Shown one piece after another: positions 36,083 to 44,190 of a stretch of 64,000 nt of DNA (positions within the stretch are counted from its first letter, which is position 1; every line of letters begins with the position of its first letter). Under the pieces are notes generated by a model. That model was not told where the DNA came from. It made no database searches and worked only from the letters and a program-made list of their open reading frames with translations. The DNA is from Ruegeria_B marisflavi (lineage in GTDB: Bacteria; Pseudomonadota; Alphaproteobacteria; Rhodobacterales; Rhodobacteraceae): positions 104,144 through 168,143 of the forward strand of contig NZ_JAOVQN010000008.1 of NCBI RefSeq assembly GCF_025673445.1, read 5' to 3'. A program made the translations under genes and the position numbers.

Positions 36083-36670
36083 ATGAAATCCTATCTTCTC
36101 GCCGCCGCGCTGATCGCGGGTACCGCCACTTCGGTTCTTGCCGCGCCGCAGAAGTATCTGCTGGACGCCAGCCACAGCCAGGTGGTCTTTGCCTATAACC
36201 ATCTGGGCTTTTCGACCACCACGGGCATGTTCTCGGGTTTCGAAGGCGAGATCATGTTTGACCAGGAAGATCCCGCCGCCTCGACCGTCGCAGTCTCGAT
36301 GCCGGTCCTTTCGATGTTCACCGGGTGGGAGCAGCGCGAGGCTCACTTCTTCTCCGCTGATTTCTTCGGCGCCAAGGAAGGGGATCTGATCACCTTTGTA
36401 TCGACGGGCATCGAGGTGACCGGCGACAACACGGCCAAGATCACCGGTGACCTCTCCATGAACGGTGTGACCAAACCGGTGGTTCTGGACGCAAAGCTGA
36501 ACCAGATGGGCGATCATCCGATGGCCGGCAAGCCCTGGGCGGGGTTTGATGCGACCACCACGATCGTCCGGTCCGAATTCAACCTGGGCATGTTCGCCCC
36601 CTATGTCGGAGACGAGGTCGAGGTTCGTATCTCGGTCGAGGCGATGAAGGCAGACGCAAACGACTCGTAA
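36083..36670 (+). CDS. YceI family periplasmic protein
   Basis: 195-residue exported lipocalin-like protein of the YceI family, which binds isoprenoid-type lipids in structurally studied members. A signal peptide (MKSYLLAAALIAGTATSVLA) is followed by YLLDASHSQVVFAYNHLGFS, AHFFSADFFGAKEGDLITFV, ITGDLSMNGVTKPVVLDAKL and ATTTIVRSEFNLGMFAPYVG. The ATG at 36083 is preferred over 36071 because it begins the signal peptide and GGAG precedes it. A cytochrome b561-YceI fusion converges on it from the other side. Confidence 0.92.
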   Translation: MKSYLLAAALIAGTATSVLAAPQKYLLDASHSQVVFAYNHLGFSTTTGMFSGFEGEIMFDQEDPAASTVAVSMPVLSMFTGWEQREAHFFSADFFGAKEGDLITFVSTGIEVTGDNTAKITGDLSMNGVTKPVVLDAKLNQMGDHPMAGKPWAGFDATTTIVRSEFNLGMFAPYVGDEVEVRISVEAMKADANDS

Positions 36671-36689
36671 GCGTCGCTTAGCAGGAAAG

Positions 36690-36717
36690 AAAAGGGCCCG
36701 CTCTGCCGGGCCCTTTT
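36690..36717. terminator. Bidirectional terminator between the two YceI genes
   Basis: AAAAGGGCCCG (36690-36700) and CGGGCCCTTTT (36707-36717) form an 11-bp stem with a six-base loop, A-rich on one side and T-rich on the other. It serves both convergent genes. Confidence 0.85.
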
Positions 36718-36739
36718 GACGTTGGTGACGCTGCTCGAC

Positions 36740-37963
36740 TTACCGGGCGGCCGTCAGGCTCACCGCCACCGTGACCGGAAACTTGAGTGAACTTTCGTCT
36801 GGCAAATTGCCGCCGATCCCGAAATCCAGCCGATTGAGCGTGACCGTGCCGCTTACTTTGGCGGTGTTGCCGTCCATATCGAGATCGAAGGGCAGGGTCA
36901 CATCAACCGTCGTCCCACGCAGGGTGAGCGTCCCTCGGGCGTCGTACCCGACCTCGGTCCGGTAGAGATCGGCCAAGAACTCGGCGGTGGGAAAAACCGA
37001 GGCGTCGAAGAAATCCGGGCCCATCGCCTGCGCAGTCACCGAACCCAGCGTCAGCGACCCGATTGCAATGGTAACGGCCACATCACCGGCCGCGCCGGGC
37101 GTTTCACGCTCTTCGAACCGGATGGCGGCGGTCCAATCCGCGAAACTTCCGGTCACAGGATTTCCAAGCTGGGTTACGGTAATCTCCAGCGTTCCTTCGG
37201 TCACGGTCCAGTCGGATGCGACGCTCTCCAACGGCACGCCTTGTGCGTATCCGCTGCTCTCGCCCCGGTCGAACATGCCCAGCCAGGCGCCGCAACCCAG
37301 CGCCGCAGCCCAGATGACGAGCGCTGCGACAAGCGGCGACGTGGATTGAGGATGTGCAGGCGGCTGGGGTGCCGCGTTGCGCCCGGGCAGCATCCGCCGC
37401 AGGGTCTCGTCGCGGTCGATGACATGGTGTTTCAGGGCGCCCGCGACATGCAACGCAAGCGAAACCACCAGAACCCATTGCAGCACCTGGTGCAGCCCGG
37501 CGGTCACAGCGGCCAGTGCCGCGTCTTTAGGGACCAGTGGCAGGGATTGGCCGAAGGGCCACCAGATCGGAGCAAACCCCTCGGTCGCGGCGTGATGGAT
37601 CCAGCCGCTGAGGGGCACCAATACCAGTGATCCGTAAAGCAGCCAGTGTACGGTTTCGGCGGCCATCGCCTCGGCCCGTTTGTCGGCGTTGAGCAGCCCG
37701 GGTTTGGCTTGGGTAAGCGCCCAGGCAATACGCGCCAACGCTACAAAGAAAACCGTTACCCCCAGCGTCTTATGCAGCGAGAACAGCCAGGTCGCGCGCG
37801 CGATGCCTGCCTCGGTGCTGGGAATCGAGGGGTCGGTCACCGCATGGGCCAGATCGTTGGCGATCCATCCAACCAGGATGACGGTGAGAATCAAAAGGGC
37901 CGTGAGCCAATGAAAGGTCTTGGTCACACCGCCATAGCTTCGGTCTGTGTTTGAAAGTTGCAT
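36740..37963 (-). CDS. Cytochrome b561-YceI fusion protein
   Basis: 407-residue fusion. Residues 1-195 are a four-helix diheme cytochrome b561 with His in FHWLTALLIL, SLHKTLGVTVFF, ETVHWLLYGSL and LALHVAGALKHHVIDRD. A linker and a fifth span (about 213-230) lead to a periplasmic YceI domain (about 245-405: DWTAAIRFEE, DASVFPTAEFLADLY, LPFDLDMDGNTAKVSG, LDFGIGGNLPDESS). This suggests electron transfer coupled to a quinone-like ligand held by YceI. It converges with a free-standing yceI gene. Confidence 0.9.
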   Translation of the reverse strand: MQLSNTDRSYGGVTKTFHWLTALLILTVILVGWIANDLAHAVTDPSIPSTEAGIARATWLFSLHKTLGVTVFFVALARIAWALTQAKPGLLNADKRAEAMAAETVHWLLYGSLVLVPLSGWIHHAATEGFAPIWWPFGQSLPLVPKDAALAAVTAGLHQVLQWVLVVSLALHVAGALKHHVIDRDETLRRMLPGRNAAPQPPAHPQSTSPLVAALVIWAAALGCGAWLGMFDRGESSGYAQGVPLESVASDWTVTEGTLEITVTQLGNPVTGSFADWTAAIRFEERETPGAAGDVAVTIAIGSLTLGSVTAQAMGPDFFDASVFPTAEFLADLYRTEVGYDARGTLTLRGTTVDVTLPFDLDMDGNTAKVSGTVTLNRLDFGIGGNLPDESSLKFPVTVAVSLTAAR

Positions 37964-38121
37964 CTCATTACCGAATTTCAGGGATAGTCCGAACCTAATT
38001 GGTGGCTTGGTCTGAACAATATGCGTGATCGCACAACCCTCGTGTCAGGATGCAGAGCTTGTGCGGGGCGAGCGGGGCGGCTACACCCAGCGTTAACGTT
38101 TCAGTGAGCGAAGGGACAGAG

Positions 38122-39060
38122 ATGACGACCGCATTCGTGTTTCCCGGGCAGGGTGCCCAGACCATCGGCATGGGTAAGGCACTGGCCGAAGCCTATCCGG
38201 CGGCACAAGCCGTGTTCGACGAGGTGGACGCGGCGCTGGGCGAGAAGCTGAGCGCGCTGATCTGGGAAGGCGACATCGAAACCCTGACGCTGACGCAGAA
38301 TGCACAACCGGCCCTGATGGCGACCTCGATGGCGGCGATGCGCGCGCTCGAGGCCGAGGGTGTGGCGATCACCCAGGCCGCCTTTGTCGCAGGTCACTCG
38401 CTGGGCGAGTATTCGGCGCTGGCCGCCGCCGGGGCGCTGAGTGTCGGCGATACCGCGCGGCTCTTGCGCACCCGTGGGCTGGCAATGCAAAGCGCGGTGC
38501 CGGTTGGGCAGGGTGCCATGGCCGCGATCCTGGGTCTCGACCTTGCAGCGGTGCGCGAGGTGGCCGCCGAGGCGGCACAGGGCGAAGTCTGTCAGGCCGC
38601 CAATGACAACGATCCGACCCAGGTGGTCGTTTCGGGCGCCAAGGCGGCGGTGGAACGTGCCGCCGAGATTGCCAAGGCCAAAGGCGCCAAGCGTGCCGTA
38701 ATGCTGCCGGTCAGCGCCCCGTTCCACTGTGCGCTGATGCAGCCCGCCGCCGATGCCATGGCCGAGGCCCTGGCCGGGGTCGAGATCAAGGCCCCAGCGG
38801 TGCCCCTGGTGGCTAATGTGCGCGCCGAGGCGGTGAGCGATCCGGACCTGATCCGGCAACTGCTGGTCGAACAGGTCACCGGCTCGGTCCGCTGGCGCGA
38901 AAGCGTCGAATACATGGCGGCCCAGGGCGTGACCGAGATCTGGGAGATCGGCGCGGGCAAGGCGCTGTCGGGTATGGTACGCAAGATCAATCGCGAGATC
39001 GCCTGCAAACCGGCGGGCACACCTGAAGATGTGCAAAAAATCCTTGCTGGCGACGCCTGA
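38122..39060 (+). CDS. fabD: Malonyl-CoA:ACP transacylase
   Basis: Loads malonate onto acyl carrier protein for fatty-acid synthesis. 312 residues: FVFPGQGAQTIGMGKAL at the start, nucleophile S93 in AGHSLGEYSAL, catalytic His in MLPVSAPFHCALM and the C-terminal WEIGAGKALSGMVRKI. The ATG at 38122 follows AAGGGACAGAG; the frame is open to 38050 without family sequence. Start of the fabD-fabG-acpP group. Confidence 0.97.
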   Translation: MTTAFVFPGQGAQTIGMGKALAEAYPAAQAVFDEVDAALGEKLSALIWEGDIETLTLTQNAQPALMATSMAAMRALEAEGVAITQAAFVAGHSLGEYSALAAAGALSVGDTARLLRTRGLAMQSAVPVGQGAMAAILGLDLAAVREVAAEAAQGEVCQAANDNDPTQVVVSGAKAAVERAAEIAKAKGAKRAVMLPVSAPFHCALMQPAADAMAEALAGVEIKAPAVPLVANVRAEAVSDPDLIRQLLVEQVTGSVRWRESVEYMAAQGVTEIWEIGAGKALSGMVRKINREIACKPAGTPEDVQKILAGDA

Positions 39061-39117
39061 ACCCACCTAAACGTGCAGGACCCGACCTGGATGGTCGGGG
39101 ATAAGAGGAATGTGTCT

Positions 39118-39855
39118 ATGTTTGATCTGACCGGAAAGAATGCCCTGATCACCGGCGCCTCGGGCGGTATCGGCGGCGCCATCGCCCGCGCGCTGCATGC
39201 TGCCGGTGCCTCGGTGGCGCTGTCGGGAACCCGGGTCGAGCCGCTTCAGGCGCTGGCCGACGAGCTGGGTGAACGCGCCCATGTGTTGACCTGCAACCTG
39301 AGCGACATGGCGGCCGTCGAGGCGCTGCCGAAACAGGCCGCCGAAGTGCTGGGCTCGGTCGACATTCTGGTCAACAATGCCGGCATCACCCGTGACAACC
39401 TGTTCATGCGCATGTCGGATGACGAATGGCAAAGTGTGATCGACGTGAACCTGACCGCCACGATGAAACTGTGCAAGGGTGTGCTGCGCGGCATGATGAA
39501 GGCGCGCTGGGGCCGGATCGTGAACATCTCGTCTGTGGTGGGCGCCATCGGAAACCCCGGACAGGGCAATTATGCCGCCTCCAAGGCCGGAGTCATCGGA
39601 ATGTCCAAATCGCTGGCCTATGAGGTCGCCAGCCGGGGAATCACCGTCAACGCGGTGGCGCCGGGTTTTATCACCACGGCGATGACCGACAAGCTGACGG
39701 ATGACCAGAAATCCGGCCTGTTGGCGCAGGTTCCCGCCGGGCGCATGGGTTCGCCCGAGGAAATCGCGGCCGCGGTCCTGTATCTCGCCAGCCAGGAGGC
39801 CGCCTATGTGACCGGTGCCACCTTGCATGTAAACGGCGGTATGGCCATGTTGTGA
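39118..39855 (+). CDS. fabG: 3-oxoacyl-ACP reductase
   Basis: NADPH-dependent reductase of the SDR family, 245 residues. Cofactor loop TGASGGIGGAIARAL, NNAGITRDNL, and the catalytic S138/S139, Y152, K156 (NISSVVGAIGNPGQGNYAAS). The C-terminal VTGATLHVNGGMAML is diagnostic of FabG. The ATG at 39118 follows AAGAGGAA. It lies 57 bases after fabD. The 212-base gap before acpP has no gene and probably contains the acpP promoter. Confidence 0.97.
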   Translation: MFDLTGKNALITGASGGIGGAIARALHAAGASVALSGTRVEPLQALADELGERAHVLTCNLSDMAAVEALPKQAAEVLGSVDILVNNAGITRDNLFMRMSDDEWQSVIDVNLTATMKLCKGVLRGMMKARWGRIVNISSVVGAIGNPGQGNYAASKAGVIGMSKSLAYEVASRGITVNAVAPGFITTAMTDKLTDDQKSGLLAQVPAGRMGSPEEIAAAVLYLASQEAAYVTGATLHVNGGMAML

Positions 39856-40067
39856 TCGGCGCGGCGGCAAAATGCGAAAGCGTTTGCCAACGCGCGCGTC
39901 TGTGTTATAGGCGGCGCATCCTGAAGAGGGCCGGGCGATGGGGTCGGCCTTCTGCTTTCCCGGGAACTCCCCGGAACCTGAACCGCCCGGACAGGGCAAA
40001 ACCAAGCCACCCCGAGCGGGCAAGGGCAAAAATGGGCCAGTGGGCCCCGTAGGAATGAGGAACTGAC

Positions 40068-40301
40068 ATGAGCGACGTCGCAGATCGCGTTAAGAAGATC
40101 GTTGTGGAGCACCTGGGTGTCGAAGAAGACAAAGTGACCGAGAACGCCTCGTTCATCGACGACCTGGGCGCGGACAGCCTCGACACCGTCGAGCTGGTCA
40201 TGGCCTTCGAAGAAGAGTTCGGCATCGAGATCCCGGACGACGCGGCCGAAACCATCCAGACCTTCGGCGACGCAGTCAAGTTCATCACCGAAGCGTCCTG
40301 A
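40068..40301 (+). CDS. acpP: Acyl carrier protein
   Basis: 77-residue acidic carrier with the phosphopantetheine attachment site S37 in GADSLDTVELVMAFEEEFG. The strong ribosome-binding site GAGGAACTGAC lies just upstream, and a perfect intrinsic terminator 30 bases past the stop makes this an independent high-level transcript. It would also supply acyl-ACP to the LuxI-family synthase in this window. Confidence 0.98.
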   Translation: MSDVADRVKKIVVEHLGVEEDKVTENASFIDDLGADSLDTVELVMAFEEEFGIEIPDDAAETIQTFGDAVKFITEAS

Positions 40302-40330
40302 TCTTCGGTTCGAGACCGACAGGTTTCCCA

Positions 40331-40359
40331 GGCGCCTTCCGGCAGGAAGGCGCCTTTTT
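40331..40359 (+). terminator. Intrinsic terminator of acpP
   Basis: Perfect 10-bp stem GGCGCCTTCC / GGAAGGCGCC with a GGCA loop, followed by TTTTT. Confidence 0.9.
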
Positions 40360-40441
40360 CGATTTCGTGACCGGAAAGCGGTTGCCCGAATCCCCGTGCC
40401 TTTGCACCCTTGACCCGGGGCAGGCAAAAAAACGGGCGCAA

Positions 40442-40981
40442 ATGATCCGATCTATTCCAATTCTGAATACCGCGCGTTTGCGGCTGGCGGGCATGCGGCC
40501 CGAGGATTTCGATCGCTATGCCCGGATGTGGGCCGATCCTGACGTCGTTCAATTCATCGGTGGCAGGCCGAAAACCCGGGGCGAGGCGTGGGATGCGTTC
40601 TTGCGTAACGCCGGTCACTGGCAGATGACAGGTTTCGGTCAATGGGGCGTGATCCTGCAAAAGACGCGCGAACTGATCGGGCAGGCAGGCTTTTTCTATA
40701 CCAGCCGCGATCTGGGCGAGGATTTCGATCCTTATCCCGAGGCGGGGTGGATTCTGTCGCCCGAGATGCAGGGCCAGGGGCTGGGGCGCGAAGCCGTTCA
40801 GGCGGCGCATGATTGGTTCGACCGGATCATCCCCGGTCGGCTGGTGGCCATGGTCTCGCCAGAGAATGAACGCTCATTGCGGTTGGCAGGAGCCTTGGGT
40901 TATCGCGAGATGCGCCGATCCGAGTTCGGCGGTGATCCGGTTGTTTTGCTCCGCCGGGATGGACCACCTGCCCACAACTGA
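40442..40981 (+). CDS. GNAT family N-acetyltransferase
   Basis: 179-residue acetyltransferase of the RimJ/RimL-like type: LNTARLRLAGMRPEDFDRYA, then EAGWILSPEMQGQGLGREAV, which contains the acetyl-CoA-binding Q/RxxGxG/A motif, and ENERSLRLAGALGYREMRRS. The substrate is unknown. The ATG at 40442 has a weak ribosome-binding site (CGGGCG); the frame is open upstream to 40367. First of three genes that lie between acpP and fabF. Confidence 0.85.
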   Translation: MIRSIPILNTARLRLAGMRPEDFDRYARMWADPDVVQFIGGRPKTRGEAWDAFLRNAGHWQMTGFGQWGVILQKTRELIGQAGFFYTSRDLGEDFDPYPEAGWILSPEMQGQGLGREAVQAAHDWFDRIIPGRLVAMVSPENERSLRLAGALGYREMRRSEFGGDPVVLLRRDGPPAHN

Positions 40982-41088
40982 AACCAAGTGTGTCGCGAAA
41001 CACTCGCATTTCACCGAATTCAGGTCAGCAAGGTTGGCGAAGCGCTGTGATAAGCTGCATCTCGTTGGCTTTTAGCGGAGGAGCGGCC

Positions 41089-41832
41089 ATGATCATCTAC
41101 CCGACGATGGAACTGCAAAAAGGTCGTTGCGTCAGCCTCGACCGGGGGCGCCTGGAAACCCCCATGCTCTGGCATGTCGACCCCATCGCGACGGTCGAGC
41201 GCTGGGCCAAGGCCGGTGCCGAGTGGATGCACCTGACCGATCTGGACGCGGCCGCGGGTCAACCTGGCAATGACGCGCTGGTAGAAGAGATCATCCGCAA
41301 GGCCGAGATCCCGGTACAGCTCGCGGGTGGGATGCGGTCGCGCGAACGGATCGAGCACTGGATCGACAAGGGAGCGGGGCGTATCGTTATCGGCACCCTT
41401 GCTGCGCGCGAGCCCGCGATGGTCAAGGATCTCGCCAAGCGTCACCCGGACCAGATAGTTCTGACAGTGGACGTCTGGCAGGGATATGTCATGACCGACG
41501 GCTGGCGCAGCCAGAGCGCCTATACCCCCGAGGCCTTCATTGACGCCTATGCCGGGACTCCCTTTGCCGCCATCGTGGTCACCGACATCGACAGCGACGT
41601 TGGAGAGGTCGAGGCACGGCTGGGCATGATCGCCCGCGTCGCCGAGCATTCGCGCACGCCGGTCATCGCCAGTGGTGTGGTGCGGACGGTCGACGACATA
41701 TCCCGCCTGGCTTATGTGCCCAATATCGCCGGGGCGCTGGTTGGCCGGGCGCTGTTCCGCAAGACGGTGGAACTGGACGAGGCGCTGAGGATCGCCAGCG
41801 ACGCGCACGAACCGGTCGCGCCCTTCCAATAA
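41089..41832 (+). CDS. HisA-like TIM-barrel protein
   Basis: 247-residue relative of HisA (ProFAR isomerase of histidine synthesis). It retains the fold landmarks LTDLDAAAGQPGN, VQLAGGMRSRERIEHWIDKG, RIVIGTLAAREP, IASGVVRTVDDI and GALVGRALF. The first catalytic Asp (IDL in HisA) is Glu at residue 8 (YPTMELQKGRCVSL), while the second, D128 in LTVDVWQGYVMTDGW, is kept. This points to a paralogue with altered chemistry and not the histidine enzyme. GCGGAGGAG upstream is a strong start signal. Confidence 0.82.
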   Translation: MIIYPTMELQKGRCVSLDRGRLETPMLWHVDPIATVERWAKAGAEWMHLTDLDAAAGQPGNDALVEEIIRKAEIPVQLAGGMRSRERIEHWIDKGAGRIVIGTLAAREPAMVKDLAKRHPDQIVLTVDVWQGYVMTDGWRSQSAYTPEAFIDAYAGTPFAAIVVTDIDSDVGEVEARLGMIARVAEHSRTPVIASGVVRTVDDISRLAYVPNIAGALVGRALFRKTVELDEALRIASDAHEPVAPFQ

Positions 41833-41891
41833 GGCTTGCCTGTCACTCCGCTATGCGGAACCCTGCGCTGGACTCAACAGCGGAGGGTGTG

Positions 41892-42839
41892 ATGGTCGGG
41901 CTGAAGGACATGTTTGGCGGTGGCGGCGCTCCGGGCAGTTTTCTTGGGTTGCCGCGCGCAGAACCCGGGGCGCCAGGGGCAGATATCGTGATCTTTGGCG
42001 CAGACTGCGCAACGCCCTACAAATCCGTTGGGCCCTATTGCGCAGAGGGACCTGCGGCCATGCGGGCGGGTAGCGCGGCTTATGCCGGGGACACCGCCAA
42101 AGTGAATTTCGACCTTGGCGGGCCGGTCCTGCTGGCTGGCGTTCGGGCCATTGATGCCGGTGATCTGTCCGTGGAGCCGTCCGACCCGGCACACAACCGC
42201 GCCCTGATCGAGGCGACGACCCGCGCGGTTCTGTCAACTGGGGCGGTGCCGGTCCTGTTGGGCGGCGACGACTCGCTGCCCATTCCGCTTCTGGCTGCCT
42301 ATGCGGATCACAGTCCCATCACCATCCTGCAAATCGACGCGCATATCGACTGGCGCGACGAGGTCGAGGGCGAGCGCTGGGGCCTGAGTTCCACGATGCG
42401 CCGGGCCAGCGAGATGCCGCATGTGGAGCGGATCATCCAGGTTGGCGCGCGCGGCGTGGGCTCGGCCCGGATGGATGCGCTGAAGGCGGCGCAGGCCTGG
42501 GGCGCGCATCTGATCCCGGCGCACGAACTTGACACTGACGGCATCGAACGTGCCTTGGCTCTGATCCCCGAGGACGCGCAGGTGGTGATCTGCTTCGATT
42601 GCGATGCGCTCGACCCGTCGATCATGCCGGCCGTGATCGCACCTACGGCGGGTGGGCTGACCTATGCCCAGGCCTTGCGGCTGATCCGAGGCGTCTCGAA
42701 AAGGGCCCGTATCGCGGGGTTCGACCTGGTGGAATTCATGCCGTCCAATGACCGGGATGGCGTGGGGGCTGTACTGGCCGCCCAGCTCTTGACAACGGTT
42801 CTCGGCTTGATCGGGCGGCAAGTGGCCGCCTCTGGCTGA
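41892..42839 (+). CDS. Ureohydrolase (agmatinase/arginase) family protein
   Basis: 315-residue member of the arginase/agmatinase family of dimanganese hydrolases that remove urea from guanidino compounds. Metal motifs are LGGDDSLPIP (usual GGDHS; D127 replaces His), QIDAHIDWRDE (D149, H151, D153) and CFDCDALDPSIMP (D236, D238). The His-to-Asp change at a metal ligand sets it apart from classical agmatinase, and the substrate is uncertain. The ATG at 41892 follows GCGGAGGG; the frame is open to 41853. Probably in one operon with the HisA-like gene, 59 bases upstream. Confidence 0.85.
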   Translation: MVGLKDMFGGGGAPGSFLGLPRAEPGAPGADIVIFGADCATPYKSVGPYCAEGPAAMRAGSAAYAGDTAKVNFDLGGPVLLAGVRAIDAGDLSVEPSDPAHNRALIEATTRAVLSTGAVPVLLGGDDSLPIPLLAAYADHSPITILQIDAHIDWRDEVEGERWGLSSTMRRASEMPHVERIIQVGARGVGSARMDALKAAQAWGAHLIPAHELDTDGIERALALIPEDAQVVICFDCDALDPSIMPAVIAPTAGGLTYAQALRLIRGVSKRARIAGFDLVEFMPSNDRDGVGAVLAAQLLTTVLGLIGRQVAASG

Positions 42840-42924
42840 GCGGCAAAGCACCCTTGCTCTTGCCCAGATGGGGCCGAGCAGGGTAAGAGCGGTTCTCGAA
42901 CACCAAGAAGGCAAGAGGCAATTC

Positions 42925-44190
42925 ATGCGCAGAGTCGTTGTAACCGGACTGGGACTGATTACTCCATTGGCCAGCGGGGTCGAGGAAACATGGTCCCGCC
43001 TCCTGGACGGGCAATCGGGCGCGGGTCCGATTACGCGGTTCGATGCGGTGGCGTCGGGCGTCACCACGACCTATGCCTGCGAGGTGCCGCGTGGCGATGG
43101 GAGCCATGGCACTTTCAACCCCGACGACTGGATGCCGCCGAAAGAGCAACGCAAGATCGAGGATTTCATTCTCTATTCCATCGCGGCGGCCGAGTTGGCG
43201 TGCAAGGACGCCAACTGGCTGCCCGAGGATGAAGAGGACCGGTTGCGCACCGGCGTTCTGATCGGCTCGGGCATCGGTGGGCTGGGCTCGATCGCCGAAA
43301 CCGCCAACCTGATCAAGGAAAAGGGGCCCCGCCGAGTGTCGCCCTTCTTTATTCCCGGTGCGCTGATCAACCTGGCCTCGGGCCAGGTGTCGATCCGTCA
43401 CGGGTTCAAGGGACCAAACCATTCGGTGGTGACCGCCTGTTCGACCGGGGCGCATGCAATCGGTGACGCCAGCCGGATCATCCGGGCCGGTGACGCGGAT
43501 GTGATGATCGCCGGTGGTGGCGAGGCCTGTATCTGCGAGATCGGTATTGCGGGGTTTAACGCCTGCAAGGCGCTGTCGACCAAATATGCCGACAACCCCA
43601 AGGCGGCCAGCCGCCCCTATGACGCCGACCGCGACGGGTTCGTGATGGGCGAGGGCGCGGGCATCGTGGTTCTGGAAGAATATGAGCACGCCAAGGCGCG
43701 TGGCGCCAAGATCTATGCCGAGGTGCTGGGCTATGGTATGTCGGGCGACGCCTATCACATCACCGCGCCGTCCGAGACTGGCGACGGGGCGGAACGCTCG
43801 ATGCGCGCCGCGCTGCGCAGTGCAGGGTTGGAGCCGTCGGATCTGGATTACATCAATGCGCATGGCACTTCGACCATGGCCGACACCATCGAACTGGGCG
43901 CGGTGGAGCGGCTGTTGGGCAACCATGCGGCCAATGTCACCATGTCTTCGACCAAGTCGGCCACCGGGCACCTGTTGGGCGCTGCCGGTGCGATCGAGGC
44001 GATCTTTTCGATCTTGGCGATCCGGGATCAGGTGGCGCCGCCCACGATCAACCTGGATAATCCCGCGGTTGAAACCCCGGTCGATCTGGCGCCCAACGCT
44101 AAGCGCGAGCGCAAGATCGACGTGGCGCTGTCGAACTCCTTCGGTTTTGGCGGCACCAATGCGAGCGTGATCTTCGGAAAGGCCGACTGA
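42925..44190 (+). CDS. fabF: 3-oxoacyl-ACP synthase II
   Basis: Condensing enzyme of fatty-acid elongation, 421 residues. Catalytic triad Cys172 (VVTACSTGAHAIGDA), His in INAHGTSTMAD and His in KSATGHLLGAAGAIE; the C-terminal NSFGFGGTNASVIF is typical. The ATG at 42925 follows AAGAGGCAA. The mltG start overlaps its stop (TGATG), so the two are translationally coupled, an arrangement common in proteobacteria. Confidence 0.97.
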   Translation: MRRVVVTGLGLITPLASGVEETWSRLLDGQSGAGPITRFDAVASGVTTTYACEVPRGDGSHGTFNPDDWMPPKEQRKIEDFILYSIAAAELACKDANWLPEDEEDRLRTGVLIGSGIGGLGSIAETANLIKEKGPRRVSPFFIPGALINLASGQVSIRHGFKGPNHSVVTACSTGAHAIGDASRIIRAGDADVMIAGGGEACICEIGIAGFNACKALSTKYADNPKAASRPYDADRDGFVMGEGAGIVVLEEYEHAKARGAKIYAEVLGYGMSGDAYHITAPSETGDGAERSMRAALRSAGLEPSDLDYINAHGTSTMADTIELGAVERLLGNHAANVTMSSTKSATGHLLGAAGAIEAIFSILAIRDQVAPPTINLDNPAVETPVDLAPNAKRERKIDVALSNSFGFGGTNASVIFGKAD

